This document shows, one piece after another, positions 17,306 through 26,520 of a stretch of 64,000 bases of DNA (position 1 is the stretch's first letter; every line of letters starts with the position of its first letter). Source of the stretch: Streptosporangium album (GTDB lineage: Bacteria > Actinomycetota > Actinomycetes > Streptosporangiales > Streptosporangiaceae); assembly GCF_014203795.1 (NCBI RefSeq), contig NZ_JACHJU010000001.1:4464001-4528000 (forward strand), written 5' to 3'. Position numbers and translations under genes: made by a program. The notes below the pieces were generated by a model. The model was not told where the DNA came from, did not search any database, and saw only the letters and a list, made by a program, of their open reading frames with translations.

Positions 17306-17612
17306 AAGGTGGCGATTCTCACGAAAGCCGGTCGCTCACCTGCCCAGGCGAGCGACCGGCTCGACGGCAGATTCCCAACCCCGGCGAATACACGCCTTCT
17401 TCGTCTTCGGTGTGCAGCCTTCAGGCAGGACGGGCTCGTCGTCGGTCCAGCCCATCCGCCGTGAGCCCGGCGGCCTTGGTCTCAACCGTCGTGAGCTCGG
17501 CTGCCATGAGCTCCGGCGGCGAAATCCCGGGCGGCGGCTCAACCATCACTCTCCTGATCTCAGATCTCACGCCCTCATACATGCGTGATCCATCGATCAG
17601 GTTGCCTCACGA

Positions 17613-17924
17613 TCAGGCCGTTACGGCTCCGTATTTTTCGGCGATCCGGTCGATGCGAGTGGCAAGAAGAAAGTCCAGTTCCGTCACGACATCACCTGCC
17701 GTATGCGTGGTCATGGCGATCCGCAGGCGGTCCCAACGGATATCGATGTCGGGCCGATGCTCCAGCTCTTTGGCCGCCGCGCCGATATCCGTAACGATCT
17801 GAATCGCGGAATCATAGGAGACTGCGAACGTTTTGCTGATCTGGTGGACGTCACCATCCCAGCCGTCGAGAGCGTCGAGCCGACGCCGTACTTCATCGCT
17901 TCGCAAGGGGTCACGTATGGCCAT
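17613..17924 (-). CDS. Pterin-4-alpha-carbinolamine dehydratase family protein
   Basis: The 103-residue product matches the PCD family, which dehydrates 4a-hydroxytetrahydrobiopterin in the recycling of pterin cofactor. The active-site pattern is present as ELEHRPDIDIRW...TTHTAGDVVTELDF, although the usual HH pair is reduced to H-R. Length is normal. No phenylalanine hydroxylase is near, so the natural role may differ (a molybdopterin role has been proposed for some bacterial homologues). It follows an XRE-type regulator gene by 7 nt. Confidence 0.85.
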   Translation of the reverse strand: MAIRDPLRSDEVRRRLDALDGWDGDVHQISKTFAVSYDSAIQIVTDIGAAAKELEHRPDIDIRWDRLRIAMTTHTAGDVVTELDFLLATRIDRIAEKYGAVTA

Positions 17925-17931
17925 GGGTCCA

Positions 17932-19077
17932 CTATGTGAGGTCGGCCAGCTTCTCCGCCAGGTCTCTTCCTACCGAACTGTCCGCCCAGAGGGTCATCCT
18001 GGATCGCAGTCCGGCCAGTTCGCGGATCAACCGGGCTGAACCCGTTTCCTGGGCGATTTGGAGTGCTTCTGCTGCTACGTCGGCGGCCTGCTCGGGCTCT
18101 GTCACGGCGAGCGCGACAGCTTGCCGAGCCCGGAACACCCCGATGTCCCGGCGGGAGGTGGCGGGCATCGCGGGGATGATCTCCTCCCACAACGCGCTGC
18201 TCTGCTGGGTGAGCCCGAGGCGGGTGTAGCACGTCGCGCGCTGGATCAACAGATAGTTCGGGGTACGGCACGCGTTGCCCACCAGAAAGTCGACGAGCGC
18301 GGCCTCTGTCAGATCGATGACGGCGGTAGCGTCACCGAGATCGGCCGATAGCATCGCGCGGTTGGTGAGGGCGTGACTCACCATGTGGACATCGTGCGCA
18401 CGATGGGCCATCTCCAAATTGGTACTTAGCCAAGAGAACGCTCGTTCGGTTGATCCGGCGTCCTGGTAGAGCCAGCCGACGAACGCAGCGTAAGCGGCGG
18501 CCAGGCGAAACAGCTCACGCCGGAGCTCGGGTTCAGCGCTGCTTGCCAGTTCGATGATCGATGCGAACTGGGCGGAAACAGGACCTACCAGGTGACGGGG
18601 GCCGAGAAGGGCATCTGCGCGATAGTGAATTAAGAGCTGGTCCTTGAAGTAGCCGACAAGCTCAGGAGTGACATATCGGGCGGCAACACCCGATATTGGA
18701 GGCAGGTCCAGCTCCCACCTTGGCAAACTGCTGATGTCGGGAGCTTCGTCGAACAGCTTCGCCTCGGCGATGTCGAACGCCCGTGCGTACAGTTGCGGGT
18801 AAGGGTCACGCGGTCGATAGCGGCCCGCCTCCCAGTCGCGGAGCATCCGGGTGAGCGACTCCCGAGTCGGCATGTGAGCGCGGACGTGTCCGTCCGCCGC
18901 GTCGGCTAGCCGTTTGGCCATCTCCTTCTGTGACCAGCACCGGTTGCGCCGCTCGGCTCGCAGCCGGACGGCCCAGGCGGGGATTTCGTCCACGGGCACC
19001 TCGCGGATGTGGATGTGGGGGATCCGCTCATCTCCTCCATTCTCCCCTGTCAGTGATCGATCACGCTGCGTTGTCAT
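17932..19077 (-). CDS. XRE-family regulator with TPR-like C-terminal region
   Basis: The product is about 381 residues. The N-terminal domain (about 38-110) is a Cro/C1-type helix-turn-helix (SQKEMAKRLADAADG, then SLTRMLRDWEAGR). The rest is an alpha-helical TPR-like array, as in the large actinomycete family of such regulators. ATG at 19077 is preferred; an in-frame TTG at 19089 lies only 1 nt from the GGAGG. The gene sits just before the pterin dehydratase gene. Ligand and targets are unknown. Confidence 0.82.
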   Translation of the reverse strand: MTTQRDRSLTGENGGDERIPHIHIREVPVDEIPAWAVRLRAERRNRCWSQKEMAKRLADAADGHVRAHMPTRESLTRMLRDWEAGRYRPRDPYPQLYARAFDIAEAKLFDEAPDISSLPRWELDLPPISGVAARYVTPELVGYFKDQLLIHYRADALLGPRHLVGPVSAQFASIIELASSAEPELRRELFRLAAAYAAFVGWLYQDAGSTERAFSWLSTNLEMAHRAHDVHMVSHALTNRAMLSADLGDATAVIDLTEAALVDFLVGNACRTPNYLLIQRATCYTRLGLTQQSSALWEEIIPAMPATSRRDIGVFRARQAVALAVTEPEQAADVAAEALQIAQETGSARLIRELAGLRSRMTLWADSSVGRDLAEKLADLT

Positions 19078-19083
19078 GGATTC

Positions 19084-19290
19084 ATGCAAGCCTCCTCTCT
19101 CACATCACCGTCCTGTCCCGGCCGGCGGATCTGGCGCTCTGACCAGGGGCGCTGGTGGGCGACCAGGACGAGCCCGTTCTCCCGCGCGGCCGAGCGCGCC
19201 GAGGCGCACCGCACCGTCGACGCCGACGATGAACGCACGCTGCGTGAGCTGATCGCCGAGCAGGAGCACCGCGCGCGGGCGGTCTCATGA
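19084..19290 (+). CDS. Small conserved-looking protein divergent from the XRE regulator
   Basis: This 68-residue frame has protein-like composition, with a tryptophan-rich patch (RIWRSDQGRWWATR) and a charged helical end (DADDERTLRELIAEQEHRAR). Comparable short proteins beside XRE regulators are common in actinomycetes. No convincing Shine-Dalgarno site precedes the ATG, and the start lies only 6 bp from the divergent regulator start, so expression is not assured. Function unknown. Confidence 0.45.
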   Translation: MQASSLTSPSCPGRRIWRSDQGRWWATRTSPFSRAAERAEAHRTVDADDERTLRELIAEQEHRARAVS

Positions 19291-19655
19291 GCAGGCGCGG
19301 CGGCGGTCCGGCTTCCCGTGCCGCTTCCCACGCCGCCGCCGCGCCGTCGTTCGCGTACGGGCCCGTACGGAGGGGTGCGGGTCCGTGCGTGGCGCGGGTG
19401 GCCGGAGTCGTTACCCGGCCCCCGCGCCGTCCAGACGGACCTGCTCTGATGTGAGGGCGTCGCAGGGTGGTGTGTCGGTTGGCGGATGCGGCGCGCTGGG
19501 TCGAGGATGCCGCTGACCTCGCCCAGGTGCTCCGTGTCGACGCCGATCGGCGATACCCGTTGGATTTTCGGCGATCACTACGGGGACCCCATCATGCAAC
19601 AGTTTCCGCCCCTGCTTCCTCTCAAAGGTGAGGAAATGACGAAAGGCAAGGGCCG
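19291..19655. other. Region upstream of the sigma factor gene, no supported gene
   Basis: This 365-bp stretch lies before the TTG start of the sigma factor. A 55-codon frame from an ATG at 19287 overlaps the preceding stop, but its arginine/alanine/proline-rich product is not family-like. A short plus-strand frame near 19480-19625 has reasonable codon bias but no start or family I recognise. The promoter of the sigma gene should lie here; I cannot point to a clear one. Confidence 0.5.
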
Positions 19656-20156
19656 TTGGAAGCTGATCCCCATTTCGCGGAGTTCGTCGCCGAACGTGGC
19701 GACGCGCTGTTGCGCTACGGCTACATGCTGGCCGGCAATCCGCATGACGCGGCCGACCTGGTCCAGGAGGCGCTGCTGAAGCTGCGCGGCGCCTGGCATC
19801 GATTGCGCTTGAAGGAAAACCCGGAGAGCTACGTGCGTACCACGATGGCCAGGCTGCACATCGCCACCTGGCGGTTACGCAGGCGCGAGCAGCTCGTCTG
19901 GGACCTGCCGGAGCGCGAGCACCACGACCCGCTGCCCAGCGGGGACGAGGGAAGAATGTGGCAGGCGCTGGCCGGCCTGCCGCGCAAGCAACGCGCGGTG
20001 CTGGTGCTGCGCTACTACGAGCAACTCGATGACGCCGAGATCGCCGCCGTGCTCGGGATCTCGCGCGGCACGGTACGCAGCCAGGCCGCCCGCGCGCTCG
20101 ACAAACTCCGCGGCGCCGTTCCGACTAAGCCGATGAGTAGGGGGAACGTACGATGA
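19656..20156 (+). CDS. SigE-family ECF RNA polymerase sigma factor
   Basis: The 166-residue product has region 2 (FVAERGDALLRYGYMLAGNP, then DAADLVQEALLKL) and region 4 (LPRKQRAVLVLRYYEQLDDA, then ISRGTVRSQAARALDKLR), the pattern of the actinobacterial SigE-family ECF group. The start is a TTG at 19656, since no in-frame ATG/GTG exists nearby. The stop overlaps the next gene as ATGA, so sigma factor and membrane partner are made together. The signal and regulon are unknown. Confidence 0.9.
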   Translation: MEADPHFAEFVAERGDALLRYGYMLAGNPHDAADLVQEALLKLRGAWHRLRLKENPESYVRTTMARLHIATWRLRRREQLVWDLPEREHHDPLPSGDEGRMWQALAGLPRKQRAVLVLRYYEQLDDAEIAAVLGISRGTVRSQAARALDKLRGAVPTKPMSRGNVR

Positions 20157-21370
20157 CCGAGGTTGAGGAGACTCTCCGCAGGACGTTCGGCCAAGCCGCC
20201 GGGCAGGCGCCCCGGCTGCCCGGCCTGCTGCCCGAGCGGCTCGAGCGGATCCACCGGCGCAGGAGGCGGCGGGCCCGGGTGGTGCTGGCCGCCGCGGCGG
20301 TCTTGCTGGTCGCGGGCGGGACCGTCGCCGTGATGCCCGGCGGCGGCGAGACCATGACGGCCGCGCCCGCTTCGGAGCCGCACTCCGCGACGCCGGCCGA
20401 GCGTGTGGAGAAGGTCTGGCCGGAGGCGGTGCGGAAGGTCCCGGCGAAGTGGCCCGACGGGGCGTCGTGGCAACCGCAGACGTTCATCGACGACCGTACG
20501 CTGCTCGTGACGGCTCCGGCGGGATTGGACCAGCCGACCGCCGTCTACGCCTACGACCTCGACGACGACTCGCGACGCAAGATCGCCGACCTGCCGTCGC
20601 CCGAGGGCAAGTCGGGCTTCACCAACGGCTTCGCCGTGGGCGATGGACACGTGGTGTGGTGGAGCGCGGCGAAGGACCGCATCGCACACCTCTGGGCCGT
20701 GCCGGTGGGCGGTGGGACGGCAAAGCTCGTCGCCGACCAGAGCATCAAAGAGGGGGACGGCAGCGGGATCGACTCGCTCACCGTGGCCAACGGCAAAATC
20801 GTTTTCTCGCTCTACACGGGCGGGGTCTTCGCCGTCCCCCTGGAGGGCGGCACGGTGGAACCGGTCGAGGGAGGCACCGGGATGCATCTGCTGGCCTGGC
20901 CGTGGATCGGCACGCCGGGGCGGGGAGGCGAGCCCCACGGCACCGAGTTCGCCCGGATCCTGAACGTGGAGACCGGCGAGACCAGAACCGCCGTCACCCA
21001 CCCCGGCGAGGTGATCCGATTCTGCGGCGTGACCATCTGCCTGGGCAGGACCTCGGAAGGCCAGTCCTTCTTCCGGCATCGGGACGGCTCCTCGCAGAAG
21101 ATGGTGCCCGCCAGCGTGTCCAGCATGACACCGCCGACCCAGGACCGCTTCTACGTCTCGACGTACGGCGGCAGGAAGTTCGAGGGCGTGGGACTGTACG
21201 ACCTGAACACCGGTAAATCGGGCTACCTGGGCATCCGGGAGGAGGGCTCTTCCACCAGCCCGCCGTTCGAGGTTTCCATCGACCTGCCGTCCGAGGATCC
21301 GACCGGCAGGCTCCTCAGCTACACGCTCGGGGACGACCTTTACCTGATCGACCTGGCCGGGATCCGGTAG
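20153..21370 (+). CDS. Membrane-anchored partner of the SigE-family sigma factor
   Basis: The 405-residue protein has a short cytoplasmic N-terminus (about 1-41, ending in a run of arginines), one membrane helix (about 42-60) and a large extracellular part with beta-propeller-like repeats. Proteins with this layout directly downstream of SigE-family sigma genes are common in actinomycetes and are presumed to regulate the sigma factor or report an external signal. No zinc-finger anti-sigma motif is visible in the N-terminus, so the mechanism is uncertain. Confidence 0.75.
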   Translation: MTEVEETLRRTFGQAAGQAPRLPGLLPERLERIHRRRRRRARVVLAAAAVLLVAGGTVAVMPGGGETMTAAPASEPHSATPAERVEKVWPEAVRKVPAKWPDGASWQPQTFIDDRTLLVTAPAGLDQPTAVYAYDLDDDSRRKIADLPSPEGKSGFTNGFAVGDGHVVWWSAAKDRIAHLWAVPVGGGTAKLVADQSIKEGDGSGIDSLTVANGKIVFSLYTGGVFAVPLEGGTVEPVEGGTGMHLLAWPWIGTPGRGGEPHGTEFARILNVETGETRTAVTHPGEVIRFCGVTICLGRTSEGQSFFRHRDGSSQKMVPASVSSMTPPTQDRFYVSTYGGRKFEGVGLYDLNTGKSGYLGIREEGSSTSPPFEVSIDLPSEDPTGRLLSYTLGDDLYLIDLAGIR

Positions 21371-21430
21371 CCCGCTGCCGGCCATGGACCGGCTCCGCGA
21401 GAGCGCCGGGCGGAACCCGGCCAGGATGCG

Positions 21431-21477
21431 GAAAGGACCCGCCCCCGCCGGTCGCGCCGGGTGGGACGGGTCCTTTC
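21431..21477. terminator. Bidirectional hairpin terminator
   Basis: Arms GAAAGGACCCG (21431-21441) and CGGGTCCTTTC (21467-21477) are perfectly complementary around a 25-nt GC-rich loop. The hairpin lies between the convergent sigma-partner and dipeptidase genes and could end transcription from both sides. Confidence 0.65.
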
Positions 21478-21488
21478 GAAGGGTCTCG

Positions 21489-22835
21489 CTAGACCGTCGC
21501 GGAGCCGTACTCCTGCAGGAAGAGCGCCTCGGCGACGGCCGTACGGCGGAGCTCTTCGATGTTGACCCGCTCGTTGGGCGCGTGGATCGAGGCGTCGTCG
21601 TCCTCGGCGCCGAAGAGCAGGATCGACGCGGCGGGGAACTGCTTGACGAGCGTGGAGACCAGCGGGATCGAGCCGCCGGCGCCGACGTCGCGCGGCGGCC
21701 GGCCGAAGGCGCGCTCCATCGCCCGGTTCAGGGCGGCGCGGGCGGCCCCGCCGGAGTCGGCGAGGTAACCGGAACCCAGCACGAGGTCGGAGACGTTCAC
21801 CTCGACGCCCCAGGGGGCGACCTGCCGCAGGAAGTCGACGACGGCGTTCACGGTCGTCTTCGGGTCGCCCGCCGGAGGCACGCGCACGGTCACCCGGGCC
21901 CGCGCGAGCGGCTGGACCGCGTTGATGGCGCCGGAGACGGTCGGCACGTCCAGGCCGGTGACCGTGATGGCGTAGGAGGCCCACAGGCGGTCGGCCAGCG
22001 TGCCGGAACCGATCAGCGAGACGCCGTCGAGCACGCCCGCGGTCGCCCGGAACTCCTCCTCCGAGGGGCCGGAGCCCAGGAAGGCGCCGCGCGGCAGGCC
22101 CGGCACCCGGATGTCGCCGTGGTCGTCGTGCAGGGCGGCCAGCATGCGGATCAGCGCCGCGAGGGCGTCCGGGGCGGCGCCGCCGAACGAGCCGCTGTGC
22201 AGCGACTCCCTCAGGGTGCGCACCTCGATGGTGAAGGCGCCCATGCCGCGCAGCGAGGTGGTCACCGCCGGGTCGCCCACGTGCGGGTTGCCGCAGTCGG
22301 CGACGACGATCGCGTCGGCGCGGAGCAGGTCGGGGTTCCGCTCGACGAAGGCCTCAAGGCGCTCCCCGGCGTACTCCTCCTGGCCTTCGACGATCACCTT
22401 GATGCCCACCGGGAAGTTTCCCCGGAAGGCGCGGAGCGCGGCGACGTGGGAGATGACGCCGGACTTGTCGTCGGCCGCGCCGCGGCCGTAGATGGCGCCG
22501 TCGATCTCCGTCGGCTCGAAGGCCGGGGTGCGCCACAGCAGGGGATCACCCGCGGGCTGCACGTCGTAGTGGGCGTAGAGCAGCACGGTCGGCGCGCCGG
22601 GCGGGGCCGGGGCCTCGGCGTAGACGGCGGGAAAGCTCCCCTCCACCGGGATCTGCCGGACGTGCGGCAGCCCGGCGCTGCGCAGCAGCTCCTCGGTCGC
22701 CGCGGCCGCTGCGCGCACCGGCTCCTCGGGGTGGCCGGGGAAGGCCACGGAGGGGATGGCGACGAGCCGCTTGAGGTCTTCGACCGCCTGGGGCATGCCC
22801 GCGGTGACGGCACCCTCGATCTCGTCAGGAGTCAC
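21489..22835 (-). CDS. M20-family metallodipeptidase
   Basis: The product is about 448 residues from the GTG at 22835, chosen for its GAGG site 7 nt upstream; the open frame extends further without support. M20 motifs are all present: YAHYDVQPAGD (first metal His and catalytic Asp), RGAADDKSG (bridging Asp), EGQEEYAG (catalytic and metal Glu), ADCGNP (metal Asp) and a late IHAPNERV (metal His). The subfamily is that of dipeptidases such as CNDP2-like enzymes. It would hydrolyse small peptides in the cytoplasm. Confidence 0.9.
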   Translation of the reverse strand: MTPDEIEGAVTAGMPQAVEDLKRLVAIPSVAFPGHPEEPVRAAAAATEELLRSAGLPHVRQIPVEGSFPAVYAEAPAPPGAPTVLLYAHYDVQPAGDPLLWRTPAFEPTEIDGAIYGRGAADDKSGVISHVAALRAFRGNFPVGIKVIVEGQEEYAGERLEAFVERNPDLLRADAIVVADCGNPHVGDPAVTTSLRGMGAFTIEVRTLRESLHSGSFGGAAPDALAALIRMLAALHDDHGDIRVPGLPRGAFLGSGPSEEEFRATAGVLDGVSLIGSGTLADRLWASYAITVTGLDVPTVSGAINAVQPLARARVTVRVPPAGDPKTTVNAVVDFLRQVAPWGVEVNVSDLVLGSGYLADSGGAARAALNRAMERAFGRPPRDVGAGGSIPLVSTLVKQFPAASILLFGAEDDDASIHAPNERVNIEELRRTAVAEALFLQEYGSATV

Positions 22836-23022
22836 GACGTTTCCTCGCATCTCAATATCAGGTCGTTCTATTTGATCACAGCCGGCCGGTGGCGGCGTTT
22901 CGCATCGATTGCAGCACACCGCGGTTCCGCCGGGCAGGGTCAAGATGTGCGCGAAGTCCGGACACTCCCAGACTTCGTGCGCGGATTTCGTTGTTGTTAC
23001 AGGATGGTTTTGCGGATTCCGA

Positions 23023-23034
23023 AGTTCTTGAACT
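23023..23034. promoter_or_regulatory. Palindrome upstream of the aminotransferase gene
   Basis: AGTTC-TT-GAACT is a perfect palindrome 82 nt before the aminotransferase start, in a locally AT-rich stretch. An additional imperfect inverted repeat (GCGCGAAGTC with GACTTCGTGCGC) lies at about 22950-22984. Either could be an operator for the aminotransferase-ald unit. Confidence 0.35.
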
Positions 23035-23116
23035 CTATTGCCACGTTTTCACTTGGCAAGTCGTTCTTCCTGCGTGCACACTGTGGAGAGCTTCAGACCA
23101 TCGAGGGAAGATAGCA

Positions 23117-24511
23117 ATGACCCACCTTGAAAACACCGACGTGGCATCGCTCATGCAGGCCGCCCAGGACAACCTGTGGATGCACTTCAGCCGGCACAGC
23201 TCCGAAAAGGGCGCCGAAGTCCCGATGATCGTGCGGGGTGAGGGCGCATACGTCTACGACGTGCACGGTAAGCGCTACCTTGACGGCCTGGCCGGGCTGT
23301 TCGTGGTCCAGGCGGGGCACGGCCGCAGCGAGCTGGCCGAAGCCGCCGCCAAGCAGGCCCAGGAGCTGGCCTTCTTCCCACTGTGGTCCTACGCGCACCC
23401 CAAGGCCGTCGAGCTGGCCCAGCGGCTGGCCGCCGAGACCCCCGGCGACCTCAACCGCGTCTTCTTCACCACCGGCGGCGGCGAAGCCGTCGAGAGCGCG
23501 TGGAAGCTCGCCAAGCAGTACTTCAAGCTGACCGGCAAGCCGCTCAAGCACAAGGTCATCAGCCGTCAGATCGCCTACCACGGCACCCCGCAGGGCGCCT
23601 TGTCGATCACCGGCATCCCCGCCTTCAAGCAGATGTTCGAGCCTCTGGTCCCCGGCTCGGTCCGCGTGCCGAACACCAACCACTACCGCGCCGACGAGAT
23701 CACCGGCATCCCCGGCATGACCCCGGAGCAGTACGGCTACTGGGCCGCCGAGCGCGTCGCCCGCGCCATCGAGATGGAGGGCCCGGACACCGTGGCCGCC
23801 GTCTTCGTCGAGCCGGTGCAGAACGCCGGTGGCTGCTTCCCGCCGCCCCCCGGATACTTCCAGCGCCTGCGCGAGATCTGCGACGAGTATGACGTCCTGC
23901 TCGTCTCCGACGAGGTCATCTGCGCCTTCGGCCGCCTCGGCACCATGTTCGGCGGGCAGAAGTTCGACTACGTCCCCGACATCATCACCTGCGCCAAGGG
24001 CATGACCAGCGGTTACTCGCCGATCGGCGCCATGATCGCCTCGGACCGCCTGTTCGAGCCGTTCAGCAACGGCACCGAGATGTTCGCCCACGGCTACACC
24101 TTCGGCGGCCACCCCGTCTCCGCCGCGGTCGCCCTGGCCAACCTCGACCTGTTCGAGCGTGAGGACCTGCTCGGCCACGTGACCCGTAACGAGCCGATCT
24201 TCCGCGCCACCCTTGAGCGTCTCCGTGACCTGCCGATCGTCGGCGACGTGCGCGGCTCCGGCTTCTTCTGGGGCATCGAGCTCGTCAAGGACAAGCAGAC
24301 CAAGGAGACCTTCAACGCGGACGAGTCCGAGCGCCTGCTCCGCGGATTCCTGTCCAAGGCCCTCTACGACGCGGGCCTGTACTGCCGTGCCGACGACCGC
24401 GGCGACCCCGTGGTCCAGCTCGCCCCGCCGCTCATCTGCGGTCCCAAGGAGTTCGACGAGATCGAGTCGATTCTCCGCTCCGTGCTGACGGAAGCGTGGA
24501 CCCGGCTGTAG
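23117..24511 (+). CDS. Class III PLP aminotransferase (omega-amino acid:pyruvate type)
   Basis: The 464-residue product is a class III aminotransferase. The PLP-binding Asp lies in LLVSDEVICAFGRLG and the Schiff-base lysine in ITCAKGMTSGYSPIGA. The ATG at 23117 has GGGAAG upstream; the longer open frame is not supported. Its nearest functional class is the omega-amino acid (beta-alanine, putrescine or GABA) aminotransferases that use pyruvate. The next gene is alanine dehydrogenase, which would regenerate pyruvate from the alanine formed and release ammonium. The exact amino donor is not visible. Confidence 0.88.
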   Translation: MTHLENTDVASLMQAAQDNLWMHFSRHSSEKGAEVPMIVRGEGAYVYDVHGKRYLDGLAGLFVVQAGHGRSELAEAAAKQAQELAFFPLWSYAHPKAVELAQRLAAETPGDLNRVFFTTGGGEAVESAWKLAKQYFKLTGKPLKHKVISRQIAYHGTPQGALSITGIPAFKQMFEPLVPGSVRVPNTNHYRADEITGIPGMTPEQYGYWAAERVARAIEMEGPDTVAAVFVEPVQNAGGCFPPPPGYFQRLREICDEYDVLLVSDEVICAFGRLGTMFGGQKFDYVPDIITCAKGMTSGYSPIGAMIASDRLFEPFSNGTEMFAHGYTFGGHPVSAAVALANLDLFEREDLLGHVTRNEPIFRATLERLRDLPIVGDVRGSGFFWGIELVKDKQTKETFNADESERLLRGFLSKALYDAGLYCRADDRGDPVVQLAPPLICGPKEFDEIESILRSVLTEAWTRL

Positions 24512-24519
24512 AGCGCACC

Positions 24520-24559
24520 GCCGTACACGGCCCGCTCACCCGCGTCCGCCGTGTACGGC
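24520..24559. promoter_or_regulatory. Hairpin between aminotransferase and ald
   Basis: Perfect 12-bp inverted arms GCCGTACACGGC (24520-24531) and GCCGTGTACGGC (24548-24559) flank a 16-nt loop, and each arm is followed by CCGCTCA. There is no T-tract, so it may be an attenuator or RNA processing site that sets relative levels of the two enzymes. Confidence 0.45.
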
Positions 24560-24632
24560 CCGCTCAAGGCCCACCCCCCCCCGCTGCTCGACCCGTGCTG
24601 TGACATTCCGTTGCAATCCGGAAGGAACCCTT

Positions 24633-25748
24633 ATGAAGATCGGCGTGCCCGCCGAGGTCAAGAACCACGAGTACCGCGTCGCCGCGACTCCGGCGGGCGT
24701 GCACGAGCTGGTCCGTCACGGCCATGACGTCTACGTCCAGCGCGGCGCGGGCCTCGGCTCCCACCTTCTCGACGAGGACTACCTGTTCGCCGGCGGCAAG
24801 ATCCTCGACACCGCCGACGAGGTGTGGGGCGAGGCCGACATGATCCTCAAGGTCAAGGAGCCGATCGCCGAGGAATACCACCGCATGCGTGCCGGGCAGG
24901 TGCTCTTCACCTACCTGCACCTCGCGGCCGGTCGCGAGTGCACCGACGCCCTGCTCGAGCAGCAGGTCACCGGCATCGCCTACGAGACCGTCCAGGTCGG
25001 CAACACCCTGCCGCTACTGGCCCCGATGTCCGAGGTCGCGGGCCGCCTCGCCCCGCAGGTCGGCGCCTACAACCTGATGCGCTTCAACGGCGGCCGCGGC
25101 ATCCTGCCCGGCGGCGTGCCCGGCGTGGCCCCCGCCAAGGTCGTCGTCATCGGCGCCGGGGTCTCCGGTCTCAACGCGGCGCAGATCGCGGTCGGCATGG
25201 GCACGGACGTCACCGTCCTCGACCTCAACATCGACCGCCTGCGGTTCATCGACGCCATCTACCAGGGCCGCCTGAAGACCCTCGTCTCGACCTCCTACGC
25301 GATCGAGAAGGAGGTCCTGGAGGCCGACCTGGTCATCGGTGCGGTGCTGATCCCGGGCGCCAAGGCCCCGACCCTCGTCTCCAACGAACTGGTCTCCCGC
25401 ATGAAGCCGGGCTCCGTGCTCGTCGACATCGCCATCGACCAGGGCGGCTGCTTCGAGGACTCCCGCCCGACCACGCACGCCGAGCCGACCTACCAGGTCC
25501 ACAACTCGATCTTCTACTGCGTGGCCAACATGCCGGGTTCCGTCGCCAACACCTCCACCTACGCGCTGACCAACGCGACGCTGCCCTACGCGGTCAAGCT
25601 GGCCGGTCTGGGATGGAAGCCGGCGCTCCAGCAGGACGCCGGCCTCGCGCCGGGTCTCAACACGCACGCGGGACAGCTCACCAACGACCAGGTCGGGCTC
25701 GCCCTCAACCTGCCGTCCGTGCCGGTCTCCCAGGTCATCGCCGCCTGA
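24633..25748 (+). CDS. ald: Alanine dehydrogenase
   Basis: The 371-residue enzyme catalyses NAD-dependent, reversible oxidative deamination of L-alanine to pyruvate and ammonium. Substrate-binding residues R15 ([10 protein letters not shown]), K75 (LKVKEP) and H96 (YLHLAA) are visible, as is the NAD-binding Rossmann motif [10 protein letters not shown] at about 170. Length is normal. The ATG at 24633 has AAGGA 6-7 nt upstream. It lies 121 bp after the class III aminotransferase, with which it makes a coherent alanine/pyruvate cycle. Confidence 0.96.
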   Translation: MKIGVPAEVKNHEYRVAATPAGVHELVRHGHDVYVQRGAGLGSHLLDEDYLFAGGKILDTADEVWGEADMILKVKEPIAEEYHRMRAGQVLFTYLHLAAGRECTDALLEQQVTGIAYETVQVGNTLPLLAPMSEVAGRLAPQVGAYNLMRFNGGRGILPGGVPGVAPAKVVVIGAGVSGLNAAQIAVGMGTDVTVLDLNIDRLRFIDAIYQGRLKTLVSTSYAIEKEVLEADLVIGAVLIPGAKAPTLVSNELVSRMKPGSVLVDIAIDQGGCFEDSRPTTHAEPTYQVHNSIFYCVANMPGSVANTSTYALTNATLPYAVKLAGLGWKPALQQDAGLAPGLNTHAGQLTNDQVGLALNLPSVPVSQVIAA

Positions 25749-25765
25749 CGGCGGGATCGACCCTC

Positions 25766-25800
25766 GCGTGCCCCGGGCCCGTCGTGGGAACGGGGCACGC
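25766..25800. terminator. Hairpin terminator after ald
   Basis: Arms GCGTGCCCCG (25766-25775) and CGGGGCACGC (25791-25800) form a perfect 10-bp stem. It lies between the convergent ald and Uma2 genes and could serve both. There is no U-tract, as is common in high-GC actinomycetes. Confidence 0.6.
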
Positions 25801-25802
25801 GC

Positions 25803-26426
25803 TCACGGATTGCCCAGCGCCCTCTCGAAGACCGAGGTCTCCAGGGTGAAACCGACCGGGTCGGGCAGATGGAGCGGGCTGCCCACCGAGACGCGGGAGA
25901 AGGTCTGGTACTCGCCGCCCTTCGGATCGCTGAAAACGGTCACCGTGGCGGGCGCGGCGACCGGGTCGACCAGGAGCATCACGGGGACCAGCCCGGCGGC
26001 GTACAGGTCGGGCTTCCTATCGCGGTCGTCGACGACGCTGCCGGGCGAGACGATCTCGGCGACCATGAGCAGGCCCGAGGAGAGCAGCTCGCGGTCGCCC
26101 CAGCGGGGGCAGTCGGCCGGGGCCAGCACGAAGTCCGGCTCGACCGGGTCGCGGGGCCCGTCGATGCAGACGTCGACGTTTCCGCTGAATCCGTCCCAGC
26201 CTCTCTCCTCAATGAGGGGGAGGAGCGCGCTGTACAGGCGCATTGCGATCCTGGCGTGCTCGGGGGTGCCTACCGGGCTCACTATCAGTCTCCCGTCGAT
26301 GACTTCGGTGCGGAGCCCGGGCAACTGTGGAAGCGCGTCGAAGAGCTCGCGTGCCGTGCCGGGCAGGGGCTTGGACGCGGTCTCAGGGGTGGGCCTCAGA
26401 TCGGCGGCGTGCCGTCGCGATGTCAT
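25803..26426 (-). CDS. Uma2-family (DUF820) PD-(D/E)XK nuclease-like protein
   Basis: The product is about 207 residues from the ATG at 26426. It carries the Uma2 pattern VEPDFVLAP, LLMVAEIVSPGS and DRDRKPDLYAAG, in which the acidic residues and the lysine form a PD-(D/E)XK-like site. These proteins are abundant in actinomycetes and cyanobacteria; their substrate is unknown and many are linked to mobile DNA. No mobile element is seen next to it. Confidence 0.87.
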   Translation of the reverse strand: MTSRRHAADLRPTPETASKPLPGTARELFDALPQLPGLRTEVIDGRLIVSPVGTPEHARIAMRLYSALLPLIEERGWDGFSGNVDVCIDGPRDPVEPDFVLAPADCPRWGDRELLSSGLLMVAEIVSPGSVVDDRDRKPDLYAAGLVPVMLLVDPVAAPATVTVFSDPKGGEYQTFSRVSVGSPLHLPDPVGFTLETSVFERALGNP

Positions 26427-26520
26427 GAGCACGATTATGAGTTTCCCTTCGTGTCCTTGTGAACACGCTGAGTATCTCAAATGGGTCGTTGTGAAATAGG
26501 GTTTCGGTAAAAGCGCGGGG

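Larger units (their letters stand above)
17228..17612. other. Intergenic region with the operator sites of the YhgE operon
   Basis: This 385-bp stretch separates the pterin dehydratase gene and the YhgE operon; both lie on the minus strand. Its left part holds two TetR-like palindromes. The rest contains imperfect direct repeats around GTGAGCYCGGC (17461-17520) and a TGATC-CATC-GATCA palindrome near 17587. A minus-strand frame at 17336-17542 is open but has no family features. I see no gene here. Confidence 0.6.

Noticed and set aside
17336..17542. 68-codon minus-strand frame in the intergenic region
   Set aside because: The composition is Arg-rich with no motif, and there is no ribosome site.
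19287..19454. 55-codon plus-strand frame overlapping the small gene stop
   Set aside because: Low-complexity Ala/Arg/Pro sequence without family features, despite an ATGA overlap.
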